A DNA stretch of 64,000 nt from Knufia peltigerae (taxonomy: Eukaryota > Ascomycota > Eurotiomycetes > Chaetothyriales > Trichomeriaceae), in contig JAPDRN010000024.1 of assembly GCA_030247855.1 (NCBI GenBank), positions 291,298-355,297 of the forward strand, written 5' to 3'. A program made the position numbers and the translations under genes. This document shows, piece by piece, positions 24,220 through 35,990 of this stretch; position 1 is the stretch's first letter, and every line of letters begins with the position of its first letter. The notes beneath the pieces were generated by a model that saw only the letters and a program-made list of their open reading frames with translations, was not told the origin of the DNA and ran no database searches.

Positions 24220-25766
24220 CGAGTCTCAATGTGGAATAGGTCTTGTGGCAGGTGTTTACTCCAGTCAGGGTGCTAGTTGGGTATCAATCGCGAGAATGCT
24301 CGTGTGTGATGATGTGTTCAATTGGCAAAGGGACTTTGTGATGCAGGAGATACAAACACTCTTCTCTTCATCCACTTATTGTATTCTATACCTTCCATCT
24401 CGTTCAAGGTAAACCGCTGGCCGCGGGGGATGAACAAAATATCCTGGGGGCGCCTATCCCCGCTGTCACGGTGTTCAGCGAACATCGCCCCGGAGAGAGG
24501 CGCCACCTTTGACGTTCTTCAGGCATATTGAAGTTCTGTAATGCAAGTATTTCATGAGAACCATCATTCTCTCCCTCCCTACCTCCCCCCCCCTCTCTCG
24601 GTCATACTCGTCGAAGGGTATCCAAGACGACTGCGTAATCAATCCACTAAATCCGGTGTTTGTTGGTGGCACATGCTCGTCTTCTAGGGCCCTCGGACCT
24701 GAGACAACAGGGAGCCTTCCAGGGGCGGCTCTCACTCTCCAACTGTCAAAGAGTCAAGACTCACAATCGAGATTCCCGAATGCTTCTGCAAAGCTTGTCT
24801 CACTTATTCGGTCGCGGTGTTGCGTGCCTGTTTGATCATCTCGGTAACCCGAGTCGAATTGTAGATCGCAGAACCCAGACCTTTATTAGACGCCCACCAA
24901 AGTCTCGTCTCGAAAGAGACCCTCACCTCCACATAAATTCGTCAGGACTATGAGACGAGAAAGTCGCCGGATAGCGCGGAGAGGTGTCTTGTCTGAAATG
25001 CTCGCCACGGCTGGTTATGCGAACTTCGAACCAGGAGATGACCCAAGGTGACGTGTGTCCTTTGACCTCCCTAGTGGTGACGTTACCAACAAGTCGTAAA
25101 CCTACTCCATAGAATGGATGCAAGGACTACATCAAGCTTCGGCAATCACGAAACGCACATGAGACACGTCCTCGGCTTATCGCTTACAGTGCAAGAGATT
25201 GGTCGATCTCGCCAACACCTGCCGCCTCGGCTCGAATTTCGATTCTCATGAATGGCAGGTTCAATGGTCGACCGCATCGAAATCGGTTGGACCCATGAAG
25301 ACACGCAAGGGTAGGAGAGTGGTGGTCTTCAACGGAGGCCAACGCGGAAACGACGATTGGTTTATTGAGGGTATCCTTAACGGGGTGAGATATTCCTATG
25401 AACGTGACAGCAGCAAGTCGACCGGAAGTATTGTGGTTTCTGAAAAGATTCTCATTCCTTCACCTCGTAAATCTCGTAGAGCGAGCTCATGTGGGTATAA
25501 TATCTAAATAAATGATAGTCGCGACAAGCCAAAAAGTCGTTTGTTCCTTGCGGAAACAAAGCTCTGCTGTCATACATACAACTTGCAAGAACGCAGCAGC
25601 AATCGAAAAATCCTCAGGTCGCACTCCTGGAAACGTTCCACAGAATGTTGCCCACTTAGCGCTGTCGCAATGCTCGAATATTTTTTTGAGAAGCCAAAAG
25701 TAGTATCGGACCTTTCTTCTGTTGTACAACGATGCTGGAACTCGCCCAAAAAAAAGAACGTGGAAT
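24220..25766. other. Intergenic region, no supported gene
   Basis: About 1.5 kb between the dehydrogenase and NoxB genes, both minus strand. A plus-strand frame at 25199-25507 has no domain or splice support. No repeat or RNA gene seen. Confidence 0.55.
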
Positions 25767-27637
25767 CTAAAAATTTTCCTTGCCCCAGACGAAGTTGTAC
25801 CCTTTGTCACCCTCACTGTACATATTGCACTTAATGTGCAATTGAGAGCCGAGGCCCTTTGGACCGCAGAAGAACACGCCAGCCTCGCCAGGTGAATGTA
25901 GCTTTCGAATTGCCCGGAAAACCATATCCCAGTTTGGACGGCCAAAGTTAGTAGGGGTACGAAGACCGGTAATGGCATCGGTGTCAGTAGAGTTGAGCAT
26001 GATGTTGTTCGCGTCTGCTGCGGATATTTTGGCAGTGAGGTACTAGAACTTGTCAGTAACTGGTTTCAAGTCAAAAGCGGTGAACAACTCACAGCATGGA
26101 TCTCGATCTTGTGTTGCTTGTCTTGCGCCTCAATGGCCATTAGAAGACTTTTGAACCATTCGAGAGATCCAAAGTCACGGCAGACCCAGAAAAAGTACAC
26201 TTTGCGTAGGCGTGTATTGCCGTCGTTACCAGCGCTCATGCGGTACCAAATCGATTTCAGAATACTGGCGAATGGCGTCACTCCAATACCAGCACCGACC
26301 AGAACGGCGGTCTCGAACTTGAACACATCCTCGGAGGCCGATCCAAATGGACCGTCAACATAAATTCGGGGCAAGAGTTTCGTCAGGCCAGCGCCTGGTG
26401 CCATAGAAACCACTTCTGAGCGCTGCTTCTTTTCGCCAACTTCACCTCCTTTTCCACCCTTACCTTCTTCGCAGCCAAGCGCTTTGCCGAGGGCTTTGGT
26501 GAAGTTGCCGACCATGCGGACGTGGACGGAGATGTAGTCCTCCTCAGGAGCCGACGTTAAGGTGAAGGGATGGTATTGCCAGATAGAGATTTCGGGACAA
26601 CACAAGAAGATATACTGGCCAGCCCTGGTTTTGGTTCTCTCCTTGTGCATTTGAATCTCGACGACGTTACTGGGATGTTGAATGACCTTGGTGACATAGG
26701 TCTTGTGACGGCCACGGATCTCTCGAAGGACCCGTTCCAACAGGTATGCAAAGCCGCCGTACATCCAGTACTCCCAAAAGACACCTGTACCGAAGCAAAA
26801 GGGTGCGGAATCGGCCTTAATCATACAGAAGGCCCCGTGGATGGACCAGAAGCCGAAGAAGATGACGAAGAGATGGTGTACGGACCAGAAGCGTTCGTAG
26901 TTCGCACGCCGAGGCTTCTCAATCGAAGTGAAGACCATGGCCATTAGAGAAAACAGCATGACGTAGCCGGACCAGCCGGGACCAGTGAAAAAGTTGATTT
27001 TCAAGAACCCAACGAAACCGAGCTTTTGCTTAGCTGCAAGTTGGGCAAAGTTGTGCCAATGCGCAATGGTATGGACCCAGGTGAACAAGACAATTGAGTA
27101 GGCCACGGTCTTGTGAAAAGTGATGTTCTTGTCGAAAGGAACGATACTGTTGAGAGGTGTTTGTCGCAACAAGGATATCAGGGTCCGGCAGACGGGAAAG
27201 AGGATCAAAGCCACGTCGAAATGTAAGACCAATGCCGCAGCTCGCGCAATTGGATACGTGATCCCAAATGTCGCGCGGGCGTTTGTAAGGTTGTCCTTCA
27301 GCTGGTAGTTCATGAAGCCGAACGCAAATATCAGTCCGTGAACCAGCACGAACACTCCCACCACCACTCGTCTTGACCCTTCATTGACCATCCATCTTTC
27401 CAACTTCTCTTTCAAGGTCAAGTCTCGAGGCGCTTCTCCGCTGACCTCCCCCGACAACAACAACCTCGAGAGAGGGGTCGACCGTGTTCGTTCCGACATG
27501 ACAGACGTTCTCGACATTGTGTTTGATCTGGCCAAGGGCTTTTCCAGGTAGTACATAGGAGCATTATTATGCGTCGTGGTATTCGACCGTCCCAGCGGCA
27601 CCTCGTATAAGTATGGCGGCGGTGGCGTAGACTCCAT
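25767..27637 (-). CDS. noxB: NADPH oxidase catalytic subunit, NoxB type
   Basis: Two exons on the minus strand: 27637-26093 and 26042-25767, giving 606 residues. A polar N-terminal extension of about 80 residues, absent from NoxA and unlike the EF-hand of NoxC, points to NoxB. The ferric-reductase-like membrane domain has about six spans with paired heme histidines in LHFDVALILFPVCR, FHKTVAYSIVLF, WVHTIAHWH and FWSVHHLF. Then come the FAD segment YHPFTLTSAP, the NADPH segment VLVGAGIGVTPFASIL and the canonical end FVWGKENF. It moves electrons from NADPH to oxygen, making superoxide that controls hyphal differentiation, spore germination or host penetration. NoxR and a Pls1-type tetraspanin are known partners in other fungi and are not in this window. 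Confidence 0.96.
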
Positions 27638-29129
27638 GGTTCTCGCTTTTGAAAAGAGGAGTCCACAGCTCTGACGTTCGGCCCTAGCAACCCACAGTTC
27701 GTCTACGTTGCTGCGGTAAGATCGAGACTCGACACACAGACCACAAGATGGCTGCGGTTTTTGAAACGCACACTTGACACAGAATTAGTCTGAGAGGAAA
27801 TGACGATGTTTGGGGACATTGGTACACGTACCTTGGTCGTGTGTCCACCGCGGACGCTCTGTAGAGTCGCGTCAACAATGAAAAGCAATAATAAAACCTA
27901 TCTATCAAGACAGTTGGGCCAAGAAGAAGAGAATGATCAACGGTAAACAAATGGAAGATCAGGGCGGAGAAGTCATAGATAACTAGGAACCCTGTGCACG
28001 GAGACTGTAGAATATACTGTGAGCGCTTGAAGTTGCCTCCAGGGCCCAGTAGGTCAGCAGTCTTCGCATGCACGAGATAGGGGGCATCAATCGGGCATGG
28101 CTTGTGGGCTCCGTGGGTGCCATCGAAGGCTGGTTCCTAGGGCGAGAAAATCATCCTAACTGGACGCGGGACATGATCCTTGGGTGACAGCACGTAGCCA
28201 CCAAAGTCCAGACGCTGTGGGTGCCGCCATGGGACGATGTTGAGTTGGAGCTTCGCAAGAGTCGAAAATTGAGGTTCGACGCCGTGATTTGCAGAAGAAG
28301 CGAGGTGGATGGCTATTGGTGAAACACACTAGGGGCGAGGAGACGCTTCAAGACGACCCAAATATCCACGGCCTCGCAGTCTCTGTTCGTCACCCAGCCT
28401 TACCCCCTGCTTGCCGCCCAGGGTCCTTGTTTCAGTACTGCAAGGCTCTCGAACAGCTTACGTCCATGCTGCTATTCTGGGCCAAAACAGCACCCATTAC
28501 GAGTAGTTGGCACCTACGAGTACGGCTCTAGAGACGGGCTATCAGTGCCTCCTACGCCATGTCTACCGGCTCCATCCGAAGGCGACGGTGGTCGCAAAAA
28601 GCCAAGAACATCAGTCATGCTGTACGAGGATTCCGTACATGTCAAGTCGCTGACATGTCTTCTATTGGAACTTTGCAATCCTCCAATGGGCCTGGACAGA
28701 TCCTCCGTCGGGCAGACTCTAGACATAGTGGCAACGGTGTTCAGTCACAATCGTCATCGATGGCTCCGGACCAACGTGCAGCAGCTGACAAAGAACGAGC
28801 GATAGAAACAAGATGATTGGCAATAATCTGGATAGCAGAAGCACGTTGTTATCCCTAAAGCACGCCCTTAATGTAATGCATCATAACAGTTCATCCCAGA
28901 TCGTGCCATTGGCACACGGCACCCCTTTGCATCGTCTACGCCCGTGTCTCCGGTGGCTCTCATCGCATTCTCTGAAGTGCATTTCGCACCATCGCCCCCC
29001 ACGAAACAGAATTCGTCGTTGCAGTCTTTGCCTTTTGCTGCACAGCAAACCCGGGTTTCCAACCAGTGCACTGAAATCATGCCGTGAATCGAGCGCAGAC
29101 CAGTCAACACTTTTCACCCAGCTCAAAAA
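27638..29129. other. Intergenic region upstream of noxB
   Basis: About 1.5 kb between the noxB start and the UBC4 stop, both minus strand. Two overlapping plus-strand frames at 28545-28816 lack any recognisable domain. I see no repeat, RNA or transposon; most is probably noxB promoter. Confidence 0.55.
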
Positions 29130-29896
29130 TTAGATTGCAAACTTTCTCGTCCATTCCCTCGCAGTTGCCTCGTATCGAGCGCGATCGGTCTTGTACACAT
29201 GGGCAATTTCCGGAACGAGAGGGTCGTCAGGGTTCGGGTCTGTGAGCATAGAGCAGATGGAAAGGAGAACTGTTGCACTGAGTCAGCTTGTGCCCATGAT
29301 TACATTCAATGATGACTTGTACCTTTCGATATCGTTAATGCCGGGCTCCATTGGTCTCGGAGAATGTCCAGACAGATACTGCCGTTTGAATTGATGTTGG
29401 GATGATAGATTCGGGTTGTGAAGTTGACCTTCGGTGGCTTGAAGGGGTAGTCTGTCGGGAAGTGGATGGACAGGAAGAATACACCGCCTTGGAAAGGGCT
29501 GTCACTCTGCAGGGGCTGTTAGGACAAGGTCGAAGCCAGTTTCAGGTGCATACTTACAGGACCCATGATGGTTGCTTGCCAGTGAAACTACAAATGATAT
29601 ATTAGCCATTTATCCCAGGACATCCATCCATCGACGCCGGGGCGCGTGACACCATTGGGGTCGCCAGTCGCGCCGGCGCTTTAGGAATTTACATACCAAA
29701 TCATCTCCCATAGGGCCTGCCGAGCATGATGAAGGAGGATCACTATATGACCGATCAATCAGTACCTGATCCCAAAGTAAAATTGTCTTATCAAGCCTCA
29801 ATCTTGCGGTGACCTAAGTCACCCGGACAGTTCGGACATGGAAGGGACATACCGGCCAAGGTCTGCGAGTTCCTTGTTGATACGCTTCAACGCCAT
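29130..29896 (-). CDS. UBC4: Ubiquitin-conjugating enzyme E2, Ubc4/UbcH5 class
   Basis: Five exons on the minus strand: 29896-29853, 29742-29697, 29587-29558, 29506-29323 and 29269-29130, giving 147 residues, the normal size. Near-invariant strings are present: MALKRINKELADLGRDPPSS, FHWQATIMGP (a 30-nt exon on its own), YPFKPPKVNFTTRIYHPN, the active-site cysteine in GSICLDILRDQWSPALT, and the end REWTRKFAI. It accepts ubiquitin from E1 and passes it to E3 ligases for turnover of short-lived and damaged proteins. Because the gene is cut into small exons with introns of 51-110 nt, no single open frame reveals it. The splice sites are all GT-AG and every join keeps the conserved protein. Confidence 0.97.
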
Positions 29897-30621
29897 GGCT
29901 TAGATCTGGTGTTCTGTGTAGATGCGGAGGAGGATTGAGGAGTGGTAAGGTGCACAAAGTCGACCGAAGGCGGGGCTGCAAACTGAGTCAATACCGCAAC
30001 AAAAGTTGGTCCAGCGAGAGGAGGATGGGCGGAGGGACGAACCTGAAGTGATAAGAGGAGATGAGGAGTATTAGAGGTGTAGGTAAGGTGGACAGTGGGG
30101 GTTTAGGGAGTTGTTGTCAAACACTTGATTGTGAGAAAGTCGTTCAGTACTGGAAGTGAAGAAGAAAGGGACTTGGTGATGCTCAGCCGACGGCGCAGTA
30201 GAAGGCAAACTTCTTGGCGATGAAAGAGCCTTGGAACATGCTGGCACTGCCTACGGTGTCCAATGACGGCGAGCTTTGGGCCTCAGTTCCTCAGTTTTCG
30301 CTGCCCTCGCCACCAACATCAGTCATCCGGAGTTTGCTCAACTTGCGGACGGGCCATGACAAAGCAGTCTTTTACTGAAGTTTTATTCACTATCCCGTCA
30401 TCAATCTCAACTCGTTGATTTGTGTTTCTGCGACTTCAACACAGGCACGGAGTATCTATCACTCCTCTCAATACGCATCCACTGATGCTATAGCATCAAG
30501 CAACACAAATATCTGACTGTTGCCTAATGCTGGGCTGAAAATTGATCTTACGGCTGCAGGCGCCAATATGATGCCTTGAGCTACCTCTATTGCGCTACTG
30601 ATATGGAGGGACGCCGCCCTA
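29897..30621. other. Intergenic region upstream of UBC4
   Basis: 725 bases between the UBC4 start and the 3' end of the glutaryl-CoA dehydrogenase remnant, both minus strand. It should hold the UBC4 promoter. No other feature recognised. Confidence 0.6.
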
Positions 30622-31897
30622 CTACACGAACGGCTGAATGCCAGTAATTGCTCGTCCCAAAATCAGTGAATGGATGTCACTCTGTCTTTCGTAGGTTTGC
30701 GTAACGAAACGGTTCGACACATGCCGCCCAATATAGTACTCATCACTGACAGCATTACCACCGAGCATCTCTTGGAGGTGTCGAGCGTTGATCAAAGCTC
30801 TGTCGCAGTTCGGTCTTTTGATCATGGAGATCATCTCGGGTGTGAGTTTGGCTTCATCCTTCAGCCTGCCGACCTGATAAGCTGCGGCTAGTCCATATGC
30901 TATGTCTGTCGCGGCATCGGCTAATTTCTTCTGCACGAGTTGATACTTGGCAATGGGATTGTTCTTGAACTGATTTCGTTCCAAAGCATACTCGCGAGCT
31001 CGAGCCAAACAATCTTCTAGAGCCCTCATGGTACCCCAGGCGATACCATATCGCGCCGAATTAAGACATGCAAAGGGGCCTTTTAATCCTTCAATGTCGG
31101 GAAACATGCTCTCTTTCGGCACAGGACAATTATCAAGCTGCATCGATTCGGTCGACAATGCTCGAAGACCACTTTTGCTCTTCAATGGTAGCGTCGTCAG
31201 GGTATCGAGGGGGCACTTTTCGTGTGCAACGAGGAATCCTCTAATCTTTTCAGTATCTTGAAGCTTCGCCCAGATCAACAGCACCTCCGCAATCGGGCAG
31301 TGTATTATCCATATCTTTGCTCCCGATAGACTGAAGAATCCCTTATTATGAGGATGTGGTTTCGCAATCGTCTCCATTGAGCCTGGGTCTGAGCCGTGAT
31401 TGGGCTCTATCAATCCGAAACAGCCTATCAATTGCCCTTTGGCGAGCTTTTCCAGGTATTTGTCCTTTTGTTCCTGCGTTCCGAACTCATCTATCGGGCT
31501 CATAACAAATGAAGATTGGACAGACATTCCTGATCGATAACCAGGGTCGACTGTTTCCATCTCTTGAAATGAGTCCTGGGGCCACTCTGGAAATTCCGGG
31601 GCAACCATACCCCTTGATAGTAGCCCCAAGCAAGCCCACCTCTCCCATCTCTTGCAGAATAACTTTGTCATAGTCTTCTTTCCTGTATGCTTCCAAGACC
31701 TTGGGCAAAAGCTTTTCTTGACAGAATTAATGTGCTGTTTCTTGAATGGTCTGCTCCTCCTCGGTCAGAAAACTGAAGAAATTCAGGGGATCTTCCCATC
31801 TAAATGCTGTGGGAGTAGAAGCATTTCTACGACAGAGCACCCTCAGCGAGGCCAAGCGCGCCCGCACAGCTTGACGGCAGAGAGCCCGCATTGACAT
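30622..31897 (-). pseudogene. Decayed glutaryl-CoA dehydrogenase gene
   Basis: Reading the minus strand from the ATG at 31897, a basic mitochondrial-type leader (MSMRALCRQAVRARL) runs into the family start AFRWEDPL and LTEEEQTIQETA. An in-frame TAA at 31727-31729 follows, between ETAH and FCQEKLLP. Translation in the same frame continues recognisably through MGEVGLLGATIKGYG to GLISR, where one base appears missing (about 31558-31566). The rest reads in another frame from EMETVDPGYRSGMSVQ to AITGIQPFV. Conserved sites are also eroded: WITNSP is WIIHCP, and the Gly after the presumed catalytic Glu (TYEG) is Arg (TYER). The parent enzyme converts glutaryl-CoA to crotonyl-CoA in lysine and tryptophan breakdown. 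Two lesions plus damaged motifs argue for real decay rather than sequencing error. Confidence 0.88.
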
Positions 31898-32271
31898 TCT
31901 CAGAGATGACTCAAGATGGACAAGAGAAATATAGTCACGTAGCGAGTGGTCTCCGAGACAAGAATGTACTTATAGGCACCGACAGCTTCGGGCTTCATGC
32001 TGTGGGAGAGCCGAGGCTCATCCCCAACCTCTGAAGTATTGTAGCTCACATGGTGATGATGGTGTCTATTGTAGTTCTGATTCTTACCAAATCGTAGTGT
32101 GGCTGTCGTGGCGTTCTGTACCGTGCGGGTATGGTAACTGGCTAACACGTCATTATTGGAAGTGCGCGGTACGCGACCATTGAACCATTTACGCGCAGCG
32201 GCGGACTTTTTGTTCTCTGCGCAGCCACTCCAACTTGAACCGATCTACAACGACACCGCACTTTCGCAAGC
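31898..32271. other. Divergent spacer between the dehydrogenase remnant and FEN1
   Basis: 374 bases. The right end carries two ACGCG words ahead of FEN1 (annotated separately). Nothing else seen. Confidence 0.6.
32171..32196 (+). promoter_or_regulatory. Possible MCB-like (ACGCG) elements of FEN1
   Basis: ACGCGA at 32171-32176 and ACGCGC at 32191-32196 lie 76-101 bases before the FEN1 start. ACGCG is the core bound by the MBF complex that drives DNA-replication genes at G1/S in yeasts, and FEN1/RAD27 is a classic target class. The link in this fungus is inferred. Confidence 0.35.
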
Positions 32272-33601
32272 ATGGGTATCAAAGGTAATTTATGTTTGCC
32301 CGGCATTGAACTCGTCTGACCCTCTTACAGGACTTTACCATGTCATCGCCGACGAGGCACCAGATGCGATCAAGAATGGTGAGATCAAGAACCACTTTGG
32401 CAGGAAGGTCGCAATTGTAGGTCTCATGGTTCCGGCAACATCCCCACGCACTGACAATGGCACAGGATGCGTCGATGAGCATATACAGTTTCCTGATAGC
32501 AGTTCGCTCGGATGGCCAGCAACTCATGTCAGATACTGGCGAAACCACCTCACACCTGATGGGCATGTTCTACCGGACTCTGCGCATGGTCGACAACGGC
32601 CTCAAACCTTTATACGTCTTTGACGGAGCGCCGCCCAAGCTAAAGTCTGGCGAACTTGCGAAGCGATTTGCCCGGAAGAACGAAGCGAATGAACAACATG
32701 AAGAGGCGAAAGAGACTGGCACCGCAGAAGAAGTGGAGAAGTTCTCACGAAGAACCGTGAGAGTGACCAGAGAACACAACGAGGAATGCAGAAAACTACT
32801 CAAGTTGATGGGCATACCGTTCATCGTCGCACCCACGGAGGCAGAAGCACAATGCGCGGTTTTGGCCCGGGCGGGCAAGGTGTATGCAGCCGCATCCGAG
32901 GACATGGACACGTTGACCTTCAATTCGCCAATCTTGTTGCGACATCTGACGTTCAGTGAACAACGCAAGGAGCCCATCCAAGAAATCCACCTCGACAAGA
33001 CATTGGAGGGCTTGAACATGGACCGAAACCAGGTAGATATGATGGCACGCGCATTCGGACAATTGACTGACTTTCCTAGTTCATCGACCTTTGTATTTTA
33101 CTCGGATGCGACTACGTGGACCCAATCCCCAAGGTTGGCCCGAATACGGCGTTGAAGTTGATTCGGGAACACGGCTCATTGGAGAAGGTTGTGGAGTTCA
33201 TGGAAAATGACTCGAAGAAGAGATACACCATTCCTGACGATTGGCCATACAAGGAAGCGAGAGAGCTATTCCACCACCCGGATGTGCGATCTGCCGAGGA
33301 TCCCGAGTGTGACTTCAAGTGGGAAGCACCTGACGTGGAGGGCCTTGTGCAATTTCTGGTCAACGACAAAGGCTTCAACGAGGACCGGGTTCGGAGTGGC
33401 GCACAAAAACTGCAGAAGAATGTCAAGACGGCGCAACAGTCTCGGCTCGAAGGGTTCTTCAAGGCGGTTCCCAAGACCGAAACGGAGAAAAAAGACCTGA
33501 AGCGTAAACACGACGAGAAGATTGCTGAGGCAAAGAAGAAAAAGAAGGAGGACGCAAAGACCAAGAAAGAGTCCAAGGCGAGGACGCATATATCGACATG
33601 A
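32272..33601 (+). CDS. FEN1: Flap endonuclease 1 (FEN1/Rad27)
   Basis: Four exons: 32272-32284, 32331-32416, 32466-33032 and 33080-33601, giving 395 residues. It begins MGIKGL, with the free amino end needed near the active site. Metal-binding acidic residues are all present: AIDASMS (Asp34), FDGAPP, APTEAEAQC (two Glu), SEDMDTL (two Asp) and LGCDYVD. Near residue 340 the PCNA-binding box QSRLEGFF is intact, followed by a Lys-rich tail that should carry nuclear import signals. The enzyme removes 5' flaps during Okazaki fragment maturation and long-patch base excision repair. Each intron is about 45-50 nt with a clear acceptor. The gene is intact and faces away from the neighbouring pseudogene. 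Confidence 0.97.
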
Positions 33602-34830
33602 TGGCCTCATTTGTTGCAATGGGACGGCGTCGAGGACCCGGGTGAATTTCAAGGTCATGTGACTGGCAGGAGAATGATACCAACGAGAATATTTCATCGC
33701 AAGGGCGTTCGGCGGGGGAGCATAAGGAGAGCGCAGGGAAAAGATGGTGGTCCTCAGTTCGGGATGATCGGAGAGGAGATGCCCGTTCAGGAATAAATGG
33801 CACGTGCCTCGCAGGTCGAGATAGACTTGGCACTAGTGATGCTGGAGGCTTTGCGTTTGTTCACATGACTCGCCATGAGCTCGAGAGGGGGCATTCCGAA
33901 TGGTCGAGCTTGATTCATCGTCTGCCCAACTCTTCGCCATCACCTTGTGGACGAAGCATTCCTGTAACAATAATAGCAAAACGATGCCCAACAAGGCAGA
34001 ATATGAGATACAACGTGATCAGAACCCGATCAAAGGCCGATCCTCTACGACAGCATTAGATTTTATCTTGGCCTACATTGACCTGGAGAGGACTGACCCA
34101 GTATCGTCGTACTATGGAATGTCGTAAACAAGGTCTATGAGATAGCCGAGTGCATGAGGAAGGAATCTTGGCAGGTCAAGGTCCAACAAAGACCATTTGG
34201 GGTCACGAGAGGGAATAGTAAGACTGAAACCATAAGCCGTGGGAGGTCAACACGAACAGACACAGGCCACACGAGAAACTGAAAGAAGAAAGGTGGGTAC
34301 GCTGGTGGTCAGACCTCATTCTTCGAGATTAATGGGATGGAAAATACCGTGACACGAAGAGGGAGGAGAGAAAAAAGAGCGAGGGGAGGGACGCGAGGGA
34401 AGGGAAAAGGTGAGTGGACAAAAACAAAGCGTGGAGGGTGGGAAGGCACAAACAGCTTTGAGAACGAGGCAGCGCGTGATCTGGCACGACGATTGATTAT
34501 TGTTCTGGTGCTGAACTGGGAACTCGATGATTTTCCCCCGTCGCCTCGACCTTTTCCAACTGTTTAGCTTCCGCCCATTGATGCGGAATTGTGATTGGCT
34601 GACGGGCGGAGGAGCTGGATTGATCTGATTGTCCACGGCACGTCACATGCGAGGTATAAACATCTGCGTGTCCCCCGCTCGCCGCGCGCTGCGAGTACAG
34701 CCCATCACCCATTCCATTCTGCTTCCTCTTCTTTCCGCCTCCAGCTAACAGTCTCCCGTTTACTCGATCCATAGCTATCTTTCGCCCTTGATCTATCTAT
34801 CAGTCGATCCATCAACACCACACCATCATC
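33602..34830. other. Intergenic region between FEN1 and histone H1
   Basis: About 1.2 kb, ending in the H1 promoter. Purine-rich at 34340-34440. No supported gene. Confidence 0.6.
34594..34660 (+). promoter_or_regulatory. Histone H1 promoter elements (CCAAT box and TATA box)
   Basis: ATTGG (a reversed CCAAT box) at 34594-34598 and TATAAA at 34655-34660, about 170 bases before the H1 start codon. The arrangement suits a strongly expressed gene. Assignment is from motif and position only. Confidence 0.45.
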
Positions 34831-35990
34831 ATGCCTCCCAAGAAAGCCACCGGCACCGCTGCCGCCACCAAGGACAAGAAGCCCGCCGCCGCCCCGGCAC
34901 ACGCTTCATACAAGGGTGAGTTTGCCCGCCACGGCGCGTCGCATGATCGCGAGAGCCTGTTTGTCGTTGTCGCACGTCAATGCTGACCCTGCCTGCCAGA
35001 TATGATCAAGGACGCAATCATCAACGTGAGTCAATCCCATTTGCGACACCCTCGGCGCCGTCGGATCTGCCTACCTCATTGTCCAAAGGTGCATGTGAGA
35101 TTGGCGAAAGAGTCGGAATGTGTTATTGGAAGACTGCCCGCTGGAGAATACCATTGCTGACGTGCCTTTGTCACAAACAGCTCAAGGAGCGAAATGGAAG
35201 CAGGTCAGTTATCCCCCGTCCCTCGTCGTCGGCGGCTCGAGGTCTCTTATCGCATGACTTGTTTGTTGACACCTCTATAGCCGACAAGCCATCAAGAAGT
35301 ATGTCAAGGCAAACAACAATGTCACCATCACATCCGAATCCCAATTCGACTCTCTGTTCAACAAGGCTTTGAAGTCGGGTGTCGAGAAGGGTGACTTCCA
35401 ACAGCCAAAGGGTATTGACACCTGCACTCATACGCATACTCGAGCCTGCGTGCTGACAAGTAATCTCAGGTCCCTCTGGTCCCGTCAAGCTCGCAAAGAA
35501 GGAAGCCAAGCCTGCCGAGAAGAAGGCCGCCGCCCCTAAGGTCAGTCTGAACCATTCAGACCTTATCGCCGCCATGCTGACCCTTGTGTAGAAGGAGAAG
35601 AAGGACGAGAAGCCAAAGGCCACCAAGGCAAAGACTGTCAAGCCCAAGACCGCCGCATCAAAGGTCAAGAAGGCCGCTGCCCCTAAGAAGGCTTCCGCCG
35701 CCAAACCAAAGGCCAACACCGCTACTAAGAGAGCCCCCAAGACCAAGACGAAGACCGAGACTGTATGTGTGACCGACTCCGATAAACAGCCGGTGAATAT
35801 TAACATTACCACTTAGGCCCCTGCCGTCACAGACGCCCCAACAGTTCTTAAGAAGACGAAGTCAGGGCGCGTCAGCAAGCAAAAGACCACTTCTGGCACG
35901 AAGAAGGCTGCTCCCAAGAAGGCAGCCCCCAAGAAAGCTGCCGCCAAGAAGTCGTCTGCCACACCCAAGAAGGCAGAGGCCTCTGCATGA
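34831..35990 (+). CDS. Histone H1 (linker histone)
   Basis: Seven exons: 34831-34915, 35000-35025, 35181-35203, 35281-35411, 35470-35540, 35592-35762 and 35817-35990, giving 226 residues. The winged-helix H15 domain runs from YKDMIKDAIINLKERNGSSR through QAIKKYVKANN to FNKALKSGVEKGDF and SGPVKLAK. A long Lys/Ala/Pro-rich tail with repeated KKAAPKK-like units follows, as expected for DNA-compacting tails. It binds linker DNA between nucleosomes. Two exons are only 26 and 23 nt, so the globular domain is divided by three introns within its first third. Third-position codon choice is biased to C, matching high expression. Confidence 0.95.

Noticed and set aside
24998..25060. GTTCGAA-type word that could be a tRNA T-loop
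   Set aside because: The flanking bases do not form the required five-pair T stem, and no acceptor or anticodon arms were found.
25199..25507. 102-codon plus-strand frame between the dehydrogenase and noxB
   Set aside because: Starts at a non-ATG codon, no recognised motif and no splice support.
28545..28816. Two overlapping plus-strand frames (about 85 residues each)
   Set aside because: No domain, no consistent splice partners; I could not extend either into a believable gene.
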